Virus record (IMG/VR): IMGVR_UViG_3300037166_000005
Coordinates: 1 to 37,404 of that record
Origin: a virus
DNA: 37,404 bases
Direction: 5' to 3' (one strand)
Part shown: in pieces, positions 8,092-16,321 of the stretch
Layout of the letters: each line of letters begins with the position of its first letter
How positions within the stretch are numbered: the stretch's first letter is position 1
Position numbers and translations under genes: made by a program
The notes under the pieces: generated by a model
Databases searched by the model: none
What the model was told of the DNA's origin: nothing
The model's input: only the letters and a program-made list of their open reading frames with translations

Positions 8092-9647
8092 TAAGCGAAT
8101 GCTCCTTGGAACTCAAGAAGGTTACGCTGAGTAGCTGTGCGCAGCCCATCTAGAACACCGGCCGACACGCGCGCCTGCACTTCTTGCGGACTAGCATTAG
8201 GCTGGTTGATGTGAACGTTGACGGAGCCGATAGTTACTGCCTGCGAATCATCGCCATATGACTTCTGATACTGCTTGTCCCACCGTTCCACGCCCGCTGT
8301 GTAGTTACTTTGTGTATCGGCGTAGTAACCACCCTGCTTCAACCGCCCGGCGAAGTCTTCAGGCGACGTCGCTTGTTCTATACCAGAGTAACGGCCGCCT
8401 GGCCGCATCATGTTGGCATAGTAATCACCAAACTCGTCCAGCGAAGAGAAATTGCGGTAGTCCTTGCCGTGCCCACCTGGAATGTTGACTCCAGCTAGAT
8501 TGTTTGTGCCGCCAAGATGCTTAAACCCGCCGGTCTCATGCGCCCACTGAGACCACAGCAGGTCTGGGGCAATGCCGGTCTTTGCCGATACACGCTGCGC
8601 TAGCGCTGCCGCTTGTTGGGCCGTAGCCTGGGCATCGCCAGTTGGTTCGGCGCCGCCTTCATAAGTGGCCTTTCTATGCCCACGCCACAAGTCCAGGCCA
8701 CCTCCAGCTACAGCGCCTACACCGGCACCGATCAGCGTACCTTCTGGACCAAAGAATGAACCTAGCTTAGCACCGGTCAGCGTTCCAGTGATAGTAGCTG
8801 CACTCGGAGATAAGAATTTCTCGATGGCAATGAGTTTTTCTAACAACCAAGCTACGGCATTCGCGCAGTGTTCTATGGCTACTGCGAACCGTTCCCACTT
8901 GGGTAGGCTTTTGTCGACCTCGTCACCAGAGAAGGCGTCAATGACATCTGCAAAATCTACCGCCAAATTACCTAGCAGTTCACCGGTATCCTTCAACACT
9001 CGCCATACAGCTTTGAGTATTGGAACTAGGTGCTTATTTATCTTTTCAGTAATCTCCGGCAAATGGTCAGCGAACCAATCATTGAACCGCTGCAACTTAT
9101 CAATCCACAAATCAATCTGCGGGCCGAAAGCATTCAGCAGTCCGTTCATGACTGACTGCTTCAAATACTGAAGGCTAACCTCCATCTGAGTCACTTGGAA
9201 GCGCAGTTCACGAGCCTTTATCATGTTCTCTTCAAAGTTAGCGGCGTTCAAACCGCCTTCCATCGTATCTTGCAACTTCTCAAGCCGATCGGCGCGGTCG
9301 GATAGCTCCTTGTCCCAGGCAATCATGCCAAGTGGTTGGCCCAGAGCATCCATCGTGATCTTCAGCTTCTTCGCTGCGTCGGCGTTCATATACATCGTCA
9401 AGCCGAACAGACGGTACTCTTGATCAGCTGCTGCTACTGAGCCGGCCATCTCCACGGCGCTGGCTGCAATGGCTACGAATGCTGTGGTAGCAGCGACCTG
9501 CCACTTCAACAGTGATGCAGCCATCTCAAGCGCACGCGAGTCTACCTTAGCGGCGACGTCGCGAAGCACCTGCTCAAACTTCTGAAAGCTAGGAGCGTCG
9601 TAACTAGCGCCTAGACGCACGAGATATTCTTCAATGACATTCGACAT
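8091..9647 (-). CDS. Tail tape measure protein with glucosaminidase-like domain
   Basis: A 518-residue protein just after the tail assembly chaperone genes. Residues 1-270 are mainly helical with hydrophobic stretches (LLKWQVAATTAFVAIAASAV), and residues 290-320 are Gly-rich and possibly membrane-active (GPEGTLIGAGVGAVAGGG). Residues about 350-458 form a FlgJ-like glucosaminidase domain: TGIAPDLLWSQWAHETGG with candidate catalytic Glu371, then NNLAGVNIPGG and GGYYADTQSNYTAGV. The domain would cut peptidoglycan during DNA entry. The length is short for a tape measure and suggests a short tail, roughly 75-80 nm if about 1.5 angstrom per residue applies. A GGAGGA site precedes the ATG. Confidence 0.9.
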   Translation of the reverse strand: MSNVIEEYLVRLGASYDAPSFQKFEQVLRDVAAKVDSRALEMAASLLKWQVAATTAFVAIAASAVEMAGSVAAADQEYRLFGLTMYMNADAAKKLKITMDALGQPLGMIAWDKELSDRADRLEKLQDTMEGGLNAANFEENMIKARELRFQVTQMEVSLQYLKQSVMNGLLNAFGPQIDLWIDKLQRFNDWFADHLPEITEKINKHLVPILKAVWRVLKDTGELLGNLAVDFADVIDAFSGDEVDKSLPKWERFAVAIEHCANAVAWLLEKLIAIEKFLSPSAATITGTLTGAKLGSFFGPEGTLIGAGVGAVAGGGLDLWRGHRKATYEGGAEPTGDAQATAQQAAALAQRVSAKTGIAPDLLWSQWAHETGGFKHLGGTNNLAGVNIPGGHGKDYRNFSSLDEFGDYYANMMRPGGRYSGIEQATSPEDFAGRLKQGGYYADTQSNYTAGVERWDKQYQKSYGDDSQAVTIGSVNVHINQPNASPQEVQARVSAGVLDGLRTATQRNLLEFQGAFA

Positions 9648-9671
9648 GATGCTCCTCCTTCCACAGGTCTA

Positions 9672-10315
9672 TTAGCGCGGCGCGTTTCTTTGCGACTCGC
9701 GATAATCTTCTAAACGCGCTTCGTTCTCTTCCTTAACATCTAAAAACTCATGAATGTCAAGTAAGTCCTGCACATCGTAAGTACCGTCAAACGTCTCACA
9801 TTGACGCCACAGCCCGGCAACTACCGGGCGGAATAGAAAGCCATCAAGGCTAGGATATGGAGCGGCATCAAAACCTCCACTGCCTAGCCGAGAACTGCCT
9901 TCAACCCGCCCCCGTCGAAAAAATCAGCCAGATTAAAAAGAAGTGACTGCACGGTAAGTTCCATGACAGTCATCAAGTTATTGGCCAGCGCTACATCAGC
10001 GAACACGCCAGAGTCTGCCACGATGGGCATAGGAACCTCTGAGCCGTCACCAGGATCTTGCAGTTTGCCAATGACAGCTAAGCAGTTATTCTGGATGAAC
10101 GAGAAAGTCTCGAAGTCCAGCCCGCGCAGGAACGCTGTGAACACAGCGGCGAGGAAGGAGTTTGAAGGTGCTCCGCCTTCTTGCGCGGCACCGGCGTTAA
10201 TACCAGCAGCCAGCACGCGAGTCAGAATATAGCTGCCAACGTTAGGCCGCATCTTGCGCAGCAAGTACCGCTGCCCACTGACCTCTACGATTTTGGTTTT
10301 TTGCAGATCAGCCAT
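9672..10315 (-). CDS. Tail assembly chaperone, long form by -1 frameshift
   Basis: The short chaperone gene (9884-10315) contains the canonical slippery heptamer T TTT TTC, in frame, at codons 131-133. Slipping back one base there opens a frame with no stop for 81 further codons, ending at TAA 9672-9674. The product would have 133 + 81 = 214 residues. The extension reads from RRGRVEGSSRLGSGGFD through ETFDGTYDVQDLLDIHEFLD to ESQRNAPR and is acidic and helical, like other 'T' extensions. It has no good start of its own and fills the gap before the tape measure. This is the conserved place of programmed -1 frameshifting in long-tailed phages (lambda G/GT, P2 E/E'). Confidence 0.8.
9884..10315 (-). 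CDS. Tail assembly chaperone, short form
   Basis: A 143-residue protein located between the tail tube and tape measure genes, the usual place of the gpG-like chaperone. It begins MADLQKTKIVEVSGQRYLLRKMRPNVGSYIL..., and its last 13 residues include the DFFDGGG region where the slippery site lies. Its function would be to coat the tape measure protein before tube polymerisation. Assignment comes from position, size and the frameshift; sequence similarity to a named family is not certain. Confidence 0.85.
   Translation of the reverse strand: MADLQKTKIVEVSGQRYLLRKMRPNVGSYILTRVLAAGINAGAAQEGGAPSNSFLAAVFTAFLRGLDFETFSFIQNNCLAVIGKLQDPGDGSEVPMPIVADSGVFADVALANNLMTVMELTVQSLLFNLADFFDGGGLKAVLG
9917..9923 (-). 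other. -1 ribosomal slippery site T TTT TTC
   Basis: On the minus strand the heptamer reads TTTTTTC in the X XXY YYZ register of the chaperone frame (GAT TTT TTC GAC), 11 codons before the 0-frame stop. The -1 frame is open downstream to 9672. A GC-rich stretch (GACGGGGGCGGG) follows directly and could help pausing; I see no clear stem-loop by eye. Confidence 0.8.
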
Positions 10316-10318
10316 GGC

Positions 10319-10825
10319 CTACAGCCCCAATCCTGATGCTAGTGATGTGATCGCTGTCTGCAGAGCACTGCCGGTGCTGACAACATCAGCGACCATGAGA
10401 GACCAGGTAATCTTCTGGCCGTGGGCCTGATAAGACTTGTCTGGCACCTTGGTGAATGAGCATCCAGTGCACTTATGCGTCGATCCGTCCAGCAGTGTCT
10501 GGATAGAGATAGTAATTGAGGCCCACGCTGCCACCACGCCCTGCTCAGCTAGCGTCTCAGCTAAGTTGTAGGCGTTGAGCAGCTCCTTGTGAAGCAGTGA
10601 CGTCTGCTGAACTTCCAGCGTGACAGTACCATTGTTGCCTGGTACGTACGTAGGCATGACAGTGCCATCTGCAGCCACATCGTGCACAGTACGCTCTGAC
10701 GCCATGGCGATGGTAATGGTTCCGGCGCCCACGTTACCACCAGTAAGCGGGATAGTGATACCCAGCAGCGGGTTGGCAATTACGCCGACGAGATCCTTAA
10801 AGCTGTAAATTGTGCCTACTGACAT
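10319..10825 (-). CDS. Tail tube protein (DUF3277 / KPP10 Orf10-like)
   Basis: A 168-residue protein between the sheath and chaperone genes. It starts MSVGTIYSFKDLVGVIANPLLG, followed by VGAGTITIAMASERTVHDVAADGTVM and a Gly/Thr region (NNGTVTLEVQQTS), the pattern of the DUF3277 structural proteins that form the inner tube of small contractile tails. The segment HKCTGCSFTKVPDKSYQAHGQKITW is also typical. A GGAG site lies five bases before the ATG. Confidence 0.9.
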   Translation of the reverse strand: MSVGTIYSFKDLVGVIANPLLGITIPLTGGNVGAGTITIAMASERTVHDVAADGTVMPTYVPGNNGTVTLEVQQTSLLHKELLNAYNLAETLAEQGVVAAWASITISIQTLLDGSTHKCTGCSFTKVPDKSYQAHGQKITWSLMVADVVSTGSALQTAITSLASGLGL

Positions 10826-10884
10826 TGAGGCTCCTTCGTTTCTTTGTTACAAAAGTGGCTACAAGTTAACTTCCTACCGCAGTC

Positions 10885-12504
10885 TTAGAGCTGAGTGTAT
10901 ACTGCTATCGTCAAGCTGGTAACTGCACCTGCTGTAGTAATCGAGGTGTAGATCGGCATCGCCTTGCCTGCGGCGCGGTCGCCGGCTAACTGCGCCGCAT
11001 AAGGCTGTGATTGATTCAACCAGCCGTTTGGCACCGCCTGCCCAGTCGAAAGGTTCAGTACCGTCGCGCCGGTCCAGATGGCCGGTGCCAAGAAGCCGAT
11101 GTTGACGGCATTGGCGCACGATGTGTCGCATGCGTTAAGCAGTAGGTGCTGCCCGCCATTGGTCTGTGGCACTGCGGGGTTGGCTTGCAGCACATTCAAG
11201 CAGCTGATCTGAAGATTGGCCACCAGCATGGCCAGATTGATCCAGAGATACGACGGTGCGCCGTTGGACATGAAACCGGGTTCTAGTAACTGATATGGGC
11301 TGAAGTTGCAGTAGGCATTGAAGCCGGCACTTACGATGTTGTTGTATTGAGTCTGCGTCAATGGTTCTGCGGCAATACCAGCCAACTGCTTGTGCGCCGC
11401 GGTGAAGAAGCTGCCGGCTAGGCCAGTGTTCAACCCCATCTCAACGCCCATCAAAGCGGCAGCGGCATAAATGTTGTTGGGATACAGGCCGTTCTGCGTG
11501 GTAGAGTAAACGCCCAGTACGCGCATCTCCAACGTCTGCAGCTGTAAAGCGAGGTTGTTAGCGGTGCCGTTGATAATCGCCACGTCGCTGGACCATGCGT
11601 AGTAGCGCACGGTGGCCCACAGCGCGTCGGCCCACTCTGAAATAACCAGGTTGTCAGTATCGCCAGGGTTGTTCACCGCCAGCCCGTACCATGTCGAACT
11701 GGCTGCACGGCACGCCTGTGATGCCTGCAGCAGCGACTCACCTGCCGTGATATTGACCTTCAAGCCGGTGCCAGTAGAAGGCGACACGGCGACGGTGGGC
11801 AGCGCTGTGGCCGTTGTATAGCCAGTGCCCTGCGTTCCCGGAACGGTACCAACAGTCAGCACCTGCCCAGCGGCGCCAACGGTCAACACAGTCAGCGTGC
11901 CATAGCTGGCGCTGCCCTGCGTTACCGTGACAGTATCGAGTACTTTGTAACCGCTACCGACAAAACCAATGCTGGTCTGCGCTGCAGACACAGTAGTAAT
12001 ACAGGGCGAGGCAAGCACTACAACGGTGGGACTTGTGTAGGAGGCGATAGTAGTAACTAGATTCGCTCCCGCCGTGCCAGCACCAATCACAGTGACTGCA
12101 CTACCGACGTCTCCAGCCGCGAAGACAGCCGTGGCTGAGGCCAGGTAGGTGGGGTTGGTGATGGATGACATGACGCCATCGTTCACCGTGCGGCCGTCTA
12201 CTACAGCAGCACCGATGGCTGTCAGGTCTTGGCGCCCAATCCAGAGAAACTCCGGTGCCGGCGTCTGGCTGAAATACACCTGAGCGGCGATGTACTCCGG
12301 GCTGTTGGCGGTGAAACCGTCGCTCAGCAGGCCCATCACGCCGGTGTACTGCCGCAGCCGCGGGTTTGTGCCGTACGACGGAATGACGGCACTCGGCCCG
12401 ACGAACAAGCCTTGGTTGAAACTGTTTGCTGAAGCCGCGGTGGGCGACACTGTTACTGAAATGTCGATGATATTACTGAGAGAGAGGGGAGGCATTAGAG
12501 CCAT
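10885..12504 (-). CDS. Tail sheath protein (DUF3383)
   Basis: A 539-residue protein. The N-terminus (LSLSNIIDISVTVSPTAASANSFNQGLFVG) and the core (LYPNNIYAAAALMGVEMGLN, then FTAAHKQLAGIAAEPLTQTQ) are characteristic of DUF3383 contractile sheath proteins. Residues about 115-255 hold an insertion of beta-rich modules: FAAGDVGSAVTVIGAGTAG..., then GSGYKVLDTVTVTQGSASYG and GTGYTTATALP. The second is the same kind of module as in the J-like wedge protein (3123-3323). The insert likely decorates the outer tail surface. A GGAG site precedes the ATG. Confidence 0.92.
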   Translation of the reverse strand: MALMPPLSLSNIIDISVTVSPTAASANSFNQGLFVGPSAVIPSYGTNPRLRQYTGVMGLLSDGFTANSPEYIAAQVYFSQTPAPEFLWIGRQDLTAIGAAVVDGRTVNDGVMSSITNPTYLASATAVFAAGDVGSAVTVIGAGTAGANLVTTIASYTSPTVVVLASPCITTVSAAQTSIGFVGSGYKVLDTVTVTQGSASYGTLTVLTVGAAGQVLTVGTVPGTQGTGYTTATALPTVAVSPSTGTGLKVNITAGESLLQASQACRAASSTWYGLAVNNPGDTDNLVISEWADALWATVRYYAWSSDVAIINGTANNLALQLQTLEMRVLGVYSTTQNGLYPNNIYAAAALMGVEMGLNTGLAGSFFTAAHKQLAGIAAEPLTQTQYNNIVSAGFNAYCNFSPYQLLEPGFMSNGAPSYLWINLAMLVANLQISCLNVLQANPAVPQTNGGQHLLLNACDTSCANAVNIGFLAPAIWTGATVLNLSTGQAVPNGWLNQSQPYAAQLAGDRAAGKAMPIYTSITTAGAVTSLTIAVYTQL

Positions 12505-12528
12505 GATTGTGAGTCTCCTTGTTTAAGC

Positions 12529-13146
12529 TTATGCTGTTGCAGTGATGCCTGCTACTAGGTCTGACGGCGAACCGTCGTAGACCTTAATCTCTACGCTGGT
12601 TGCTGTGGTGTCGTTGATAGATTCAGTTATGGCCTCGTAGAGGTCAATGCTCAGATCTGCGCGCGCCCACCACTGAGCATTCAATTGTTCGGGCATGTAG
12701 GTGGGATCATGCGGATCTGATAGCGGGAATAAGTTTTGCAATGCTAGTAAGCCGGTGAAGTAGTCGGTAACGAAGAGCGCCGACTTGACGGCGCGCAGGT
12801 TATCGGCGGCATTAGGCCCATAGGCACACCACGCCACGCGCCAGCCGCGAGTGTAAGCCCATAACTCTGTAAGCGTGGTGTCGATGGTAGTCAGCGCCTG
12901 GTCACGCACTCGACTGTACTCATCATCGTGAACGGCACACTGCACAAAGCAGACGTCCTGCGCCGGCGATTGAGCGAATGGCTGCCCCTCGACAGGCCAG
13001 TCCACGCGCACACGGCTGAAGTCGGTAGGCGGGTTGATACCGATGGCGGCTAGCGTCCACGCTTGCATGATGATGTTCATCTGCGGCACGGTCAAAGCTG
13101 AGCTGGTAAGCGTCTGGCCTGAAGGATACGTAATGGAAGTTGTCAT
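12529..13146 (-). CDS. Tail terminator / neck protein (gp12-like, LIC_12616 family)
   Basis: A 205-residue protein whose start overlaps the upstream stop as ATGA. The segment VPQMNIIMQAWTLAAIGINP followed by VDWPVEGQPFAQSPAQDVCFVQC and the C-terminal WWARADLSIDLYEAITES fits the neck terminator proteins encoded just before the sheath in these phages. It would cap the tail and connect to the head. The gene order (head completion, terminator, sheath, tube) supports this. Confidence 0.8.
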   Translation of the reverse strand: MTTSITYPSGQTLTSSALTVPQMNIIMQAWTLAAIGINPPTDFSRVRVDWPVEGQPFAQSPAQDVCFVQCAVHDDEYSRVRDQALTTIDTTLTELWAYTRGWRVAWCAYGPNAADNLRAVKSALFVTDYFTGLLALQNLFPLSDPHDPTYMPEQLNAQWWARADLSIDLYEAITESINDTTATSVEIKVYDGSPSDLVAGITATA

Positions 13147-13688
13147 GGCGTGAGCAAACCTTTAATGCGCACGCTGCACGCGGCCCAATCCTTAGCCACG
13201 CACTGCTGCGCGTCTTGCAGGGTGATCTTGCCGGTGCACGCGAGGCCGCGCGGCCCACCCAGCGTATCTTCCACCTGGTGATCTTTGATGCGTGCTTCAG
13301 TCATCGGCTGCGGCCATAGGTTAGTGAGGCAATCAGGGCACCCGCCAATTTCCAAGCTGATGAGGTGGTCACCCTCGACTGAGCCATCGCATTTGGCTAC
13401 CCCGTAGGCGGCGCAGACTTTGCGCTTCAGCCCGGCGAAGTTCTTAATAGCGGCGCGGATAGGGCCAGTCTTGAAGTCAGGCGCGCAAATATTCAGTTCT
13501 ACGCCGTTCACCACATGCGGTGTCTTGGTGAGATCGGCAACGACGTCTGCTTTGACTGCCCCCGGTGTCGCTACAGGGTCAGGCAGTGTGTAGGTTCCAC
13601 TTTGGCTGTAATGCGCCGTGGCAGGCTGCTGAGCAGATGAAGCGGTGAGGCAAAGGGCAAAAATCGTAATCGGCAGTGTAAACTTCAT
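13143..13688 (-). CDS. Exported HNH-like nuclease-family protein
   Basis: 181 residues from ATG 13688, with GGAGG seven bases upstream. Residues 1-20 (MKFTLPITIFALCLTASSAQ) look like a signal peptide. The core has EGDHLISLEIGG (105-116) and NLWPQP (123-128), the pattern of an HNH-like family of exported bacterial proteins (EiDHLIPLELGG...NLWPQ), followed by DAQQCVAKDW. Asp107-His108 would be the metal site. Eight Cys residues remain after the signal peptide, compatible with disulfides in the periplasm. It sits inside the neck gene cluster between the head-completion and terminator genes, so it behaves like a moron. Possible roles are cell-wall or extracellular DNA processing, or exclusion of other phages; nuclease activity is inferred from the motif only. 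Confidence 0.7.
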   Translation of the reverse strand: MKFTLPITIFALCLTASSAQQPATAHYSQSGTYTLPDPVATPGAVKADVVADLTKTPHVVNGVELNICAPDFKTGPIRAAIKNFAGLKRKVCAAYGVAKCDGSVEGDHLISLEIGGCPDCLTNLWPQPMTEARIKDHQVEDTLGGPRGLACTGKITLQDAQQCVAKDWAACSVRIKGLLTP

Positions 13689-13738
13689 CCGCAAGCCTCC
13701 TCTACAGGGCCGTTCGGTGGAGCCTGGTCAGCTTCTAA

Positions 13739-13753
13739 GGCCTCCGTGAGGCC
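13739..13753 (-). other. Short GC-rich hairpin between neck genes
   Basis: GGCCTC and GAGGCC form a perfect 6-bp stem with a 3-base loop in the 84-bp gap between 13773 and the HNH-like gene. No U-tract follows on the minus strand, so a terminator is doubtful; it may affect mRNA stability. Confidence 0.3.
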
Positions 13754-13772
13754 CGGACAGGGGAAAGTACAC

Positions 13773-14138
13773 CTACGCGGCTGATTCGCGCGTGGCGAGG
13801 GCCTTCCAGTAACCGGCTCCGGGCGTGTGGTAGACCTGAAGCACACGATAAACCTCACCACCTGTAGCTGGGTACTGGATCTTGTCGCTGGCAGCGTTGA
13901 TCCGCGTGACGTAGATGGGTACGGTACTCCAGAAGCTGCGGACCTCGCTCACACGGTCAGCTTCAGGCAGCATGGCGACTTCCTTGTTGGAAGCCTGCTG
14001 TACCGGGCCGAACTGCTGGATGGTGGAAACGGTGCTCTGGAACCCGCCGGCAATCCAGGCGCCTGCACTTCTCAGAATGGTGTATTGCTGCGGGGCGCAG
14101 AGGTCGGGGTCGGAGATCACTTCTTGCATAGAAATCAT
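13773..14138 (-). CDS. Putative head-completion (head closure) protein
   Basis: A 121-residue protein whose start overlaps the preceding stop as ATGA. The pattern ISDPDLCAPQQYTILRSAGAWIAGGF, then MLPEADRVSEVRSFWSTVPIYV and EVYRVLQVYHTPGAGYWKALA, resembles small head-closure or head-tail adaptor proteins (a beta barrel with a 'LPE.DR' loop). Location between the tail-completion and terminator genes supports a neck role. The family is not named with certainty. Confidence 0.65.
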   Translation of the reverse strand: MISMQEVISDPDLCAPQQYTILRSAGAWIAGGFQSTVSTIQQFGPVQQASNKEVAMLPEADRVSEVRSFWSTVPIYVTRINAASDKIQYPATGGEVYRVLQVYHTPGAGYWKALATRESAA

Positions 14139-14641
14139 ACTGACTCACGTCTACTTACTTTGGCTGCTTCAAAGGCTTTCTCAAAAGTTTCACCTTTGCC
14201 AAGCCACTTCACCGTAGTTGAAGCCGCGTAAGGCCGCACACCAACTTTGTACGTGCCCCACTTTCCATAGGCTGCACGACCAGTGTAAGCTGACGCAGGC
14301 GCTTCGACTGTCGCTAGCGTACCCCATAAAGCCTGGGCCTTCTCATAAGCGGCGTGCCAGCTCATGCCTTGGTTAATGGCATCGCTTGCTTTTGTGTTAG
14401 CCTTTATCATAGCTAATCTATCAAGATCACGCTGAAGCATGCCGGCACGTGTAGATGGGTAACTGCCAGTGTGTACAGGCGGATTACCGCTGCTCTTATG
14501 CAGACCATTCCACTTGGTCTTTCCACAAAGCCCACATTTAGGAAACTTCTCGGTTGACGCTTCTGGCATCATGAAGGCATGCTCTTTAGCTGCATTCAAT
14601 ACGTGGTCTAGTGCTCTATGCATTCGCGCTCTTCGGTCCAC
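14135..14641 (-). CDS. Unknown protein with N-terminal RRARMHRALDHVLN motif
   Basis: A 168-residue protein starting at GTG 14641, with AGGGGG upstream. Residues 3-16 (RRARMHRALDHVLN) match a motif that recurs in other proteins of this phage. Residues 33-46 (KFPKCGLCGKTKWN) hold a CxxC knuckle, and the second half (YGKWGTYKVGVRPYAAS..EKAFEAAKVSRRE) is unassigned. It is translationally coupled with the putative head-closure gene. The motif stands at the very N-terminus here, a useful hint that it may act as a targeting tag. No function is known to me. Confidence 0.75.
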   Translation of the reverse strand: MDRRARMHRALDHVLNAAKEHAFMMPEASTEKFPKCGLCGKTKWNGLHKSSGNPPVHTGSYPSTRAGMLQRDLDRLAMIKANTKASDAINQGMSWHAAYEKAQALWGTLATVEAPASAYTGRAAYGKWGTYKVGVRPYAASTTVKWLGKGETFEKAFEAAKVSRRESV

Positions 14642-14649
14642 TATGCCCC

Positions 14650-15027
14650 CTATTTCCAGAAGTGCTCGGCGATGACTATGGCGCCAGCCACGAACAGCGG
14701 CCAGTACCTGTCCATAAAACTCTGTTCGCCAGTCTTCTCGCCGCTGTTAGTATCTTTGGCTGTGCGTAGTTCTGAAATTTCTTCTAGCAGGTGAGTGTGC
14801 TCCCGCCGATACTCTTCCTTGTCCACAAACCGATTGCGCACATCGTTTAGCTCAACCATCTTCTTGCCTAGCGCGTCCTGCGCTATCGTCACCGCTTGGC
14901 CCTCTGCGCGGTGAAGCTGCGGATGTAGCTCCATCCACATCTCAGTCTTCGCTATTCGCGCGATTAGCAGCGGCATAACATCGTGAACCTTTTCAAACTC
15001 TCTTGCAAGATGGTCTAGATCGGCCAT
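14650..15027 (-). CDS. Coiled-coil protein with C-terminal membrane segment
   Basis: 125 residues. Residues 1-90 are helical with strong charge (KMVELNDVRNRFVDKEEYRREHTHLLEEISELR), and the last 20 (DRYWPLFVAGAIVIAEHFWK) form one likely membrane segment. This layout resembles XhlA-type and other small phage membrane-associated proteins, so a holin- or lysis-related role is possible but not shown. The GAGGA site lies eight bases before the ATG, inside the end of the upstream gene. Confidence 0.7.
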   Translation of the reverse strand: MADLDHLAREFEKVHDVMPLLIARIAKTEMWMELHPQLHRAEGQAVTIAQDALGKKMVELNDVRNRFVDKEEYRREHTHLLEEISELRTAKDTNSGEKTGEQSFMDRYWPLFVAGAIVIAEHFWK

Positions 15028-15031
15028 GCAG

Positions 15032-15589
15032 TTATTCCTCTTTGATAATCCCTATTATCGAATTTCTTAAAGCCCCAGTGTCGATCAGCGGCCGGTTGCT
15101 GCCCTTGCGTGCGATCGTGCCAGGTGTGTTTGGTGCCCAGTGATTATCCGGTAAAGTGAACCATTTTCTAGCGGCATTCTGCCCGGCCATCGCGGCGCGC
15201 TTCATCTTCTTGACGGCCAGGTCATGGTCGCCGTCCAGTGACGCCTTCACACTAGCACCTAGTTCGCGAGAGATGATCTTCTTGTTAGTCTCATTCTCGA
15301 TCGCCGGCTCAATGACAGGGCGCGCCGGGATGTACTTCAGTGGGCTACCCTTTGTGTGGATGAAGAGTAACTCTGCATTGGTGACGTCTTGCGTTGCGGC
15401 TTTCTTCAAGCGTGCCAGCTTCTTTTTGCCGCGCACCTTGCCGGCCATTTCCAGCAGCTGCTCAGCGCGGGCGGCAGTACCGGCAGCAGGAACACCGACA
15501 TACGCAGCCAGCTTGGTGATACCAGCTAGGCGCTTGAATGCCGCCGCAGCGCCGGACTTACGGGCGATGGTGATTGTTGGGGAGGTCAC
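15032..15589 (-). CDS. Tail completion / virion morphogenesis protein (gpS/gp10-like)
   Basis: 185 residues from a GTG start that overlaps the upstream stop (GTGA). The segment TNAELLFIHTKGSPLKYIPARPVIEPAIE followed at the end by GSNRPLIDTGALRNSI is the hallmark of the HK97 gp10 / phage virion morphogenesis superfamily ('IPaRPf', 'LvDTG.LrnSI'). These proteins complete the tail top or join head and tail. The Lys-rich stretch GKKKLARLKK is a family-variable insert. Confidence 0.85.
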   Translation of the reverse strand: MTSPTITIARKSGAAAAFKRLAGITKLAAYVGVPAAGTAARAEQLLEMAGKVRGKKKLARLKKAATQDVTNAELLFIHTKGSPLKYIPARPVIEPAIENETNKKIISRELGASVKASLDGDHDLAVKKMKRAAMAGQNAARKWFTLPDNHWAPNTPGTIARKGSNRPLIDTGALRNSIIGIIKEE

Positions 15590-16302
15590 TGTGTAAGATT
15601 ACGCAAAGCAAGCTCAGCACTCATCAGTTCACTCTGAATATCAGACAGAGCATGACGCGCCTTCATTTCGCGCGGACTTTGTAAACAGCCAGATTGACCC
15701 CGCAACCGCTTGCGCGCTTCAACAGCCAGCCCAACTCTACCTCTAGCTGCATCTTCCTTATTTTTAAGACTCTCTATCTTCTTGGTAAGCTGCGCCAACG
15801 TGGGTTCGGCATCTTTCGCCCTAGTACCGCAAGAATCTATTACAGCATCCAGCGCGCGATGGAGTCTGGAGCGGCGGTCTGCATCACGGGCCGAGGCCTT
15901 AGCAGTACCTTCAACAAGTGCCTTAGCCTGCACCTTCCACTTGTAGTTATCGCCTTCAGGACGCACGTAGATGTCACCGCCTGCGATGTCTGTAACAATG
16001 GCAGGCGTGTCACTGCTGAAGCGCTTGAAGTCCTGACCAGCTTGGCCGCCTTTGCCACCGTAACCAGCTTGAATGACTACGTGGTCACCTGGTTTGAAAG
16101 TAGAGTCTTTAGCCCGTGATTTTGGATCGACCCAATAGCCAGAATGAACTACGGGGCGCTTACCGCCCTTCCACTGAAGAATGCCGCGGCTGTCTAGCTC
16201 ACACTCTTGCGGCACTTCAGGTTTGGCATTGGGCCAGGCCCGCTTTTCGAAGTTATACTGTGACCGCAGGCTCTTCAGTTTATCCTCTGACCAAGTACCC
16301 AT
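15586..16302 (-). CDS. Modular protein with RAKD linkers and LHRALD motif
   Basis: A 238-residue protein of unknown function. Residues 1-62 form one module. After RAKD (63-66) comes a beta module starting STFKPGDHVVIQAGYGG and ending IVTDIAGGDIYVRPEGDNYKW; it opens like the KOW-like module of the 975-residue protein (AKDSSTFDVGDKV). ARDADRRSRLHRALDAVID (138-156) follows, and after TRAKDAE (161-166) the C-terminus is a coiled coil. AAGGAG precedes the ATG. It lies just downstream of the orphan connector 3' end (16322-16402). Predicted only as a structural or virion-internal protein. Confidence 0.75.
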   Translation of the reverse strand: MGTWSEDKLKSLRSQYNFEKRAWPNAKPEVPQECELDSRGILQWKGGKRPVVHSGYWVDPKSRAKDSTFKPGDHVVIQAGYGGKGGQAGQDFKRFSSDTPAIVTDIAGGDIYVRPEGDNYKWKVQAKALVEGTAKASARDADRRSRLHRALDAVIDSCGTRAKDAEPTLAQLTKKIESLKNKEDAARGRVGLAVEARKRLRGQSGCLQSPREMKARHALSDIQSELMSAELALRNLTQ

Positions 16303-16321
16303 CTTCCCGCTCCTTCATGAA

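Noticed and set aside
14650-15027. Firm call as a holin
   Set aside because: There is only one C-terminal membrane segment and a coiled coil. No endolysin or spanin gene is nearby, so the lysis role was left as a possibility.
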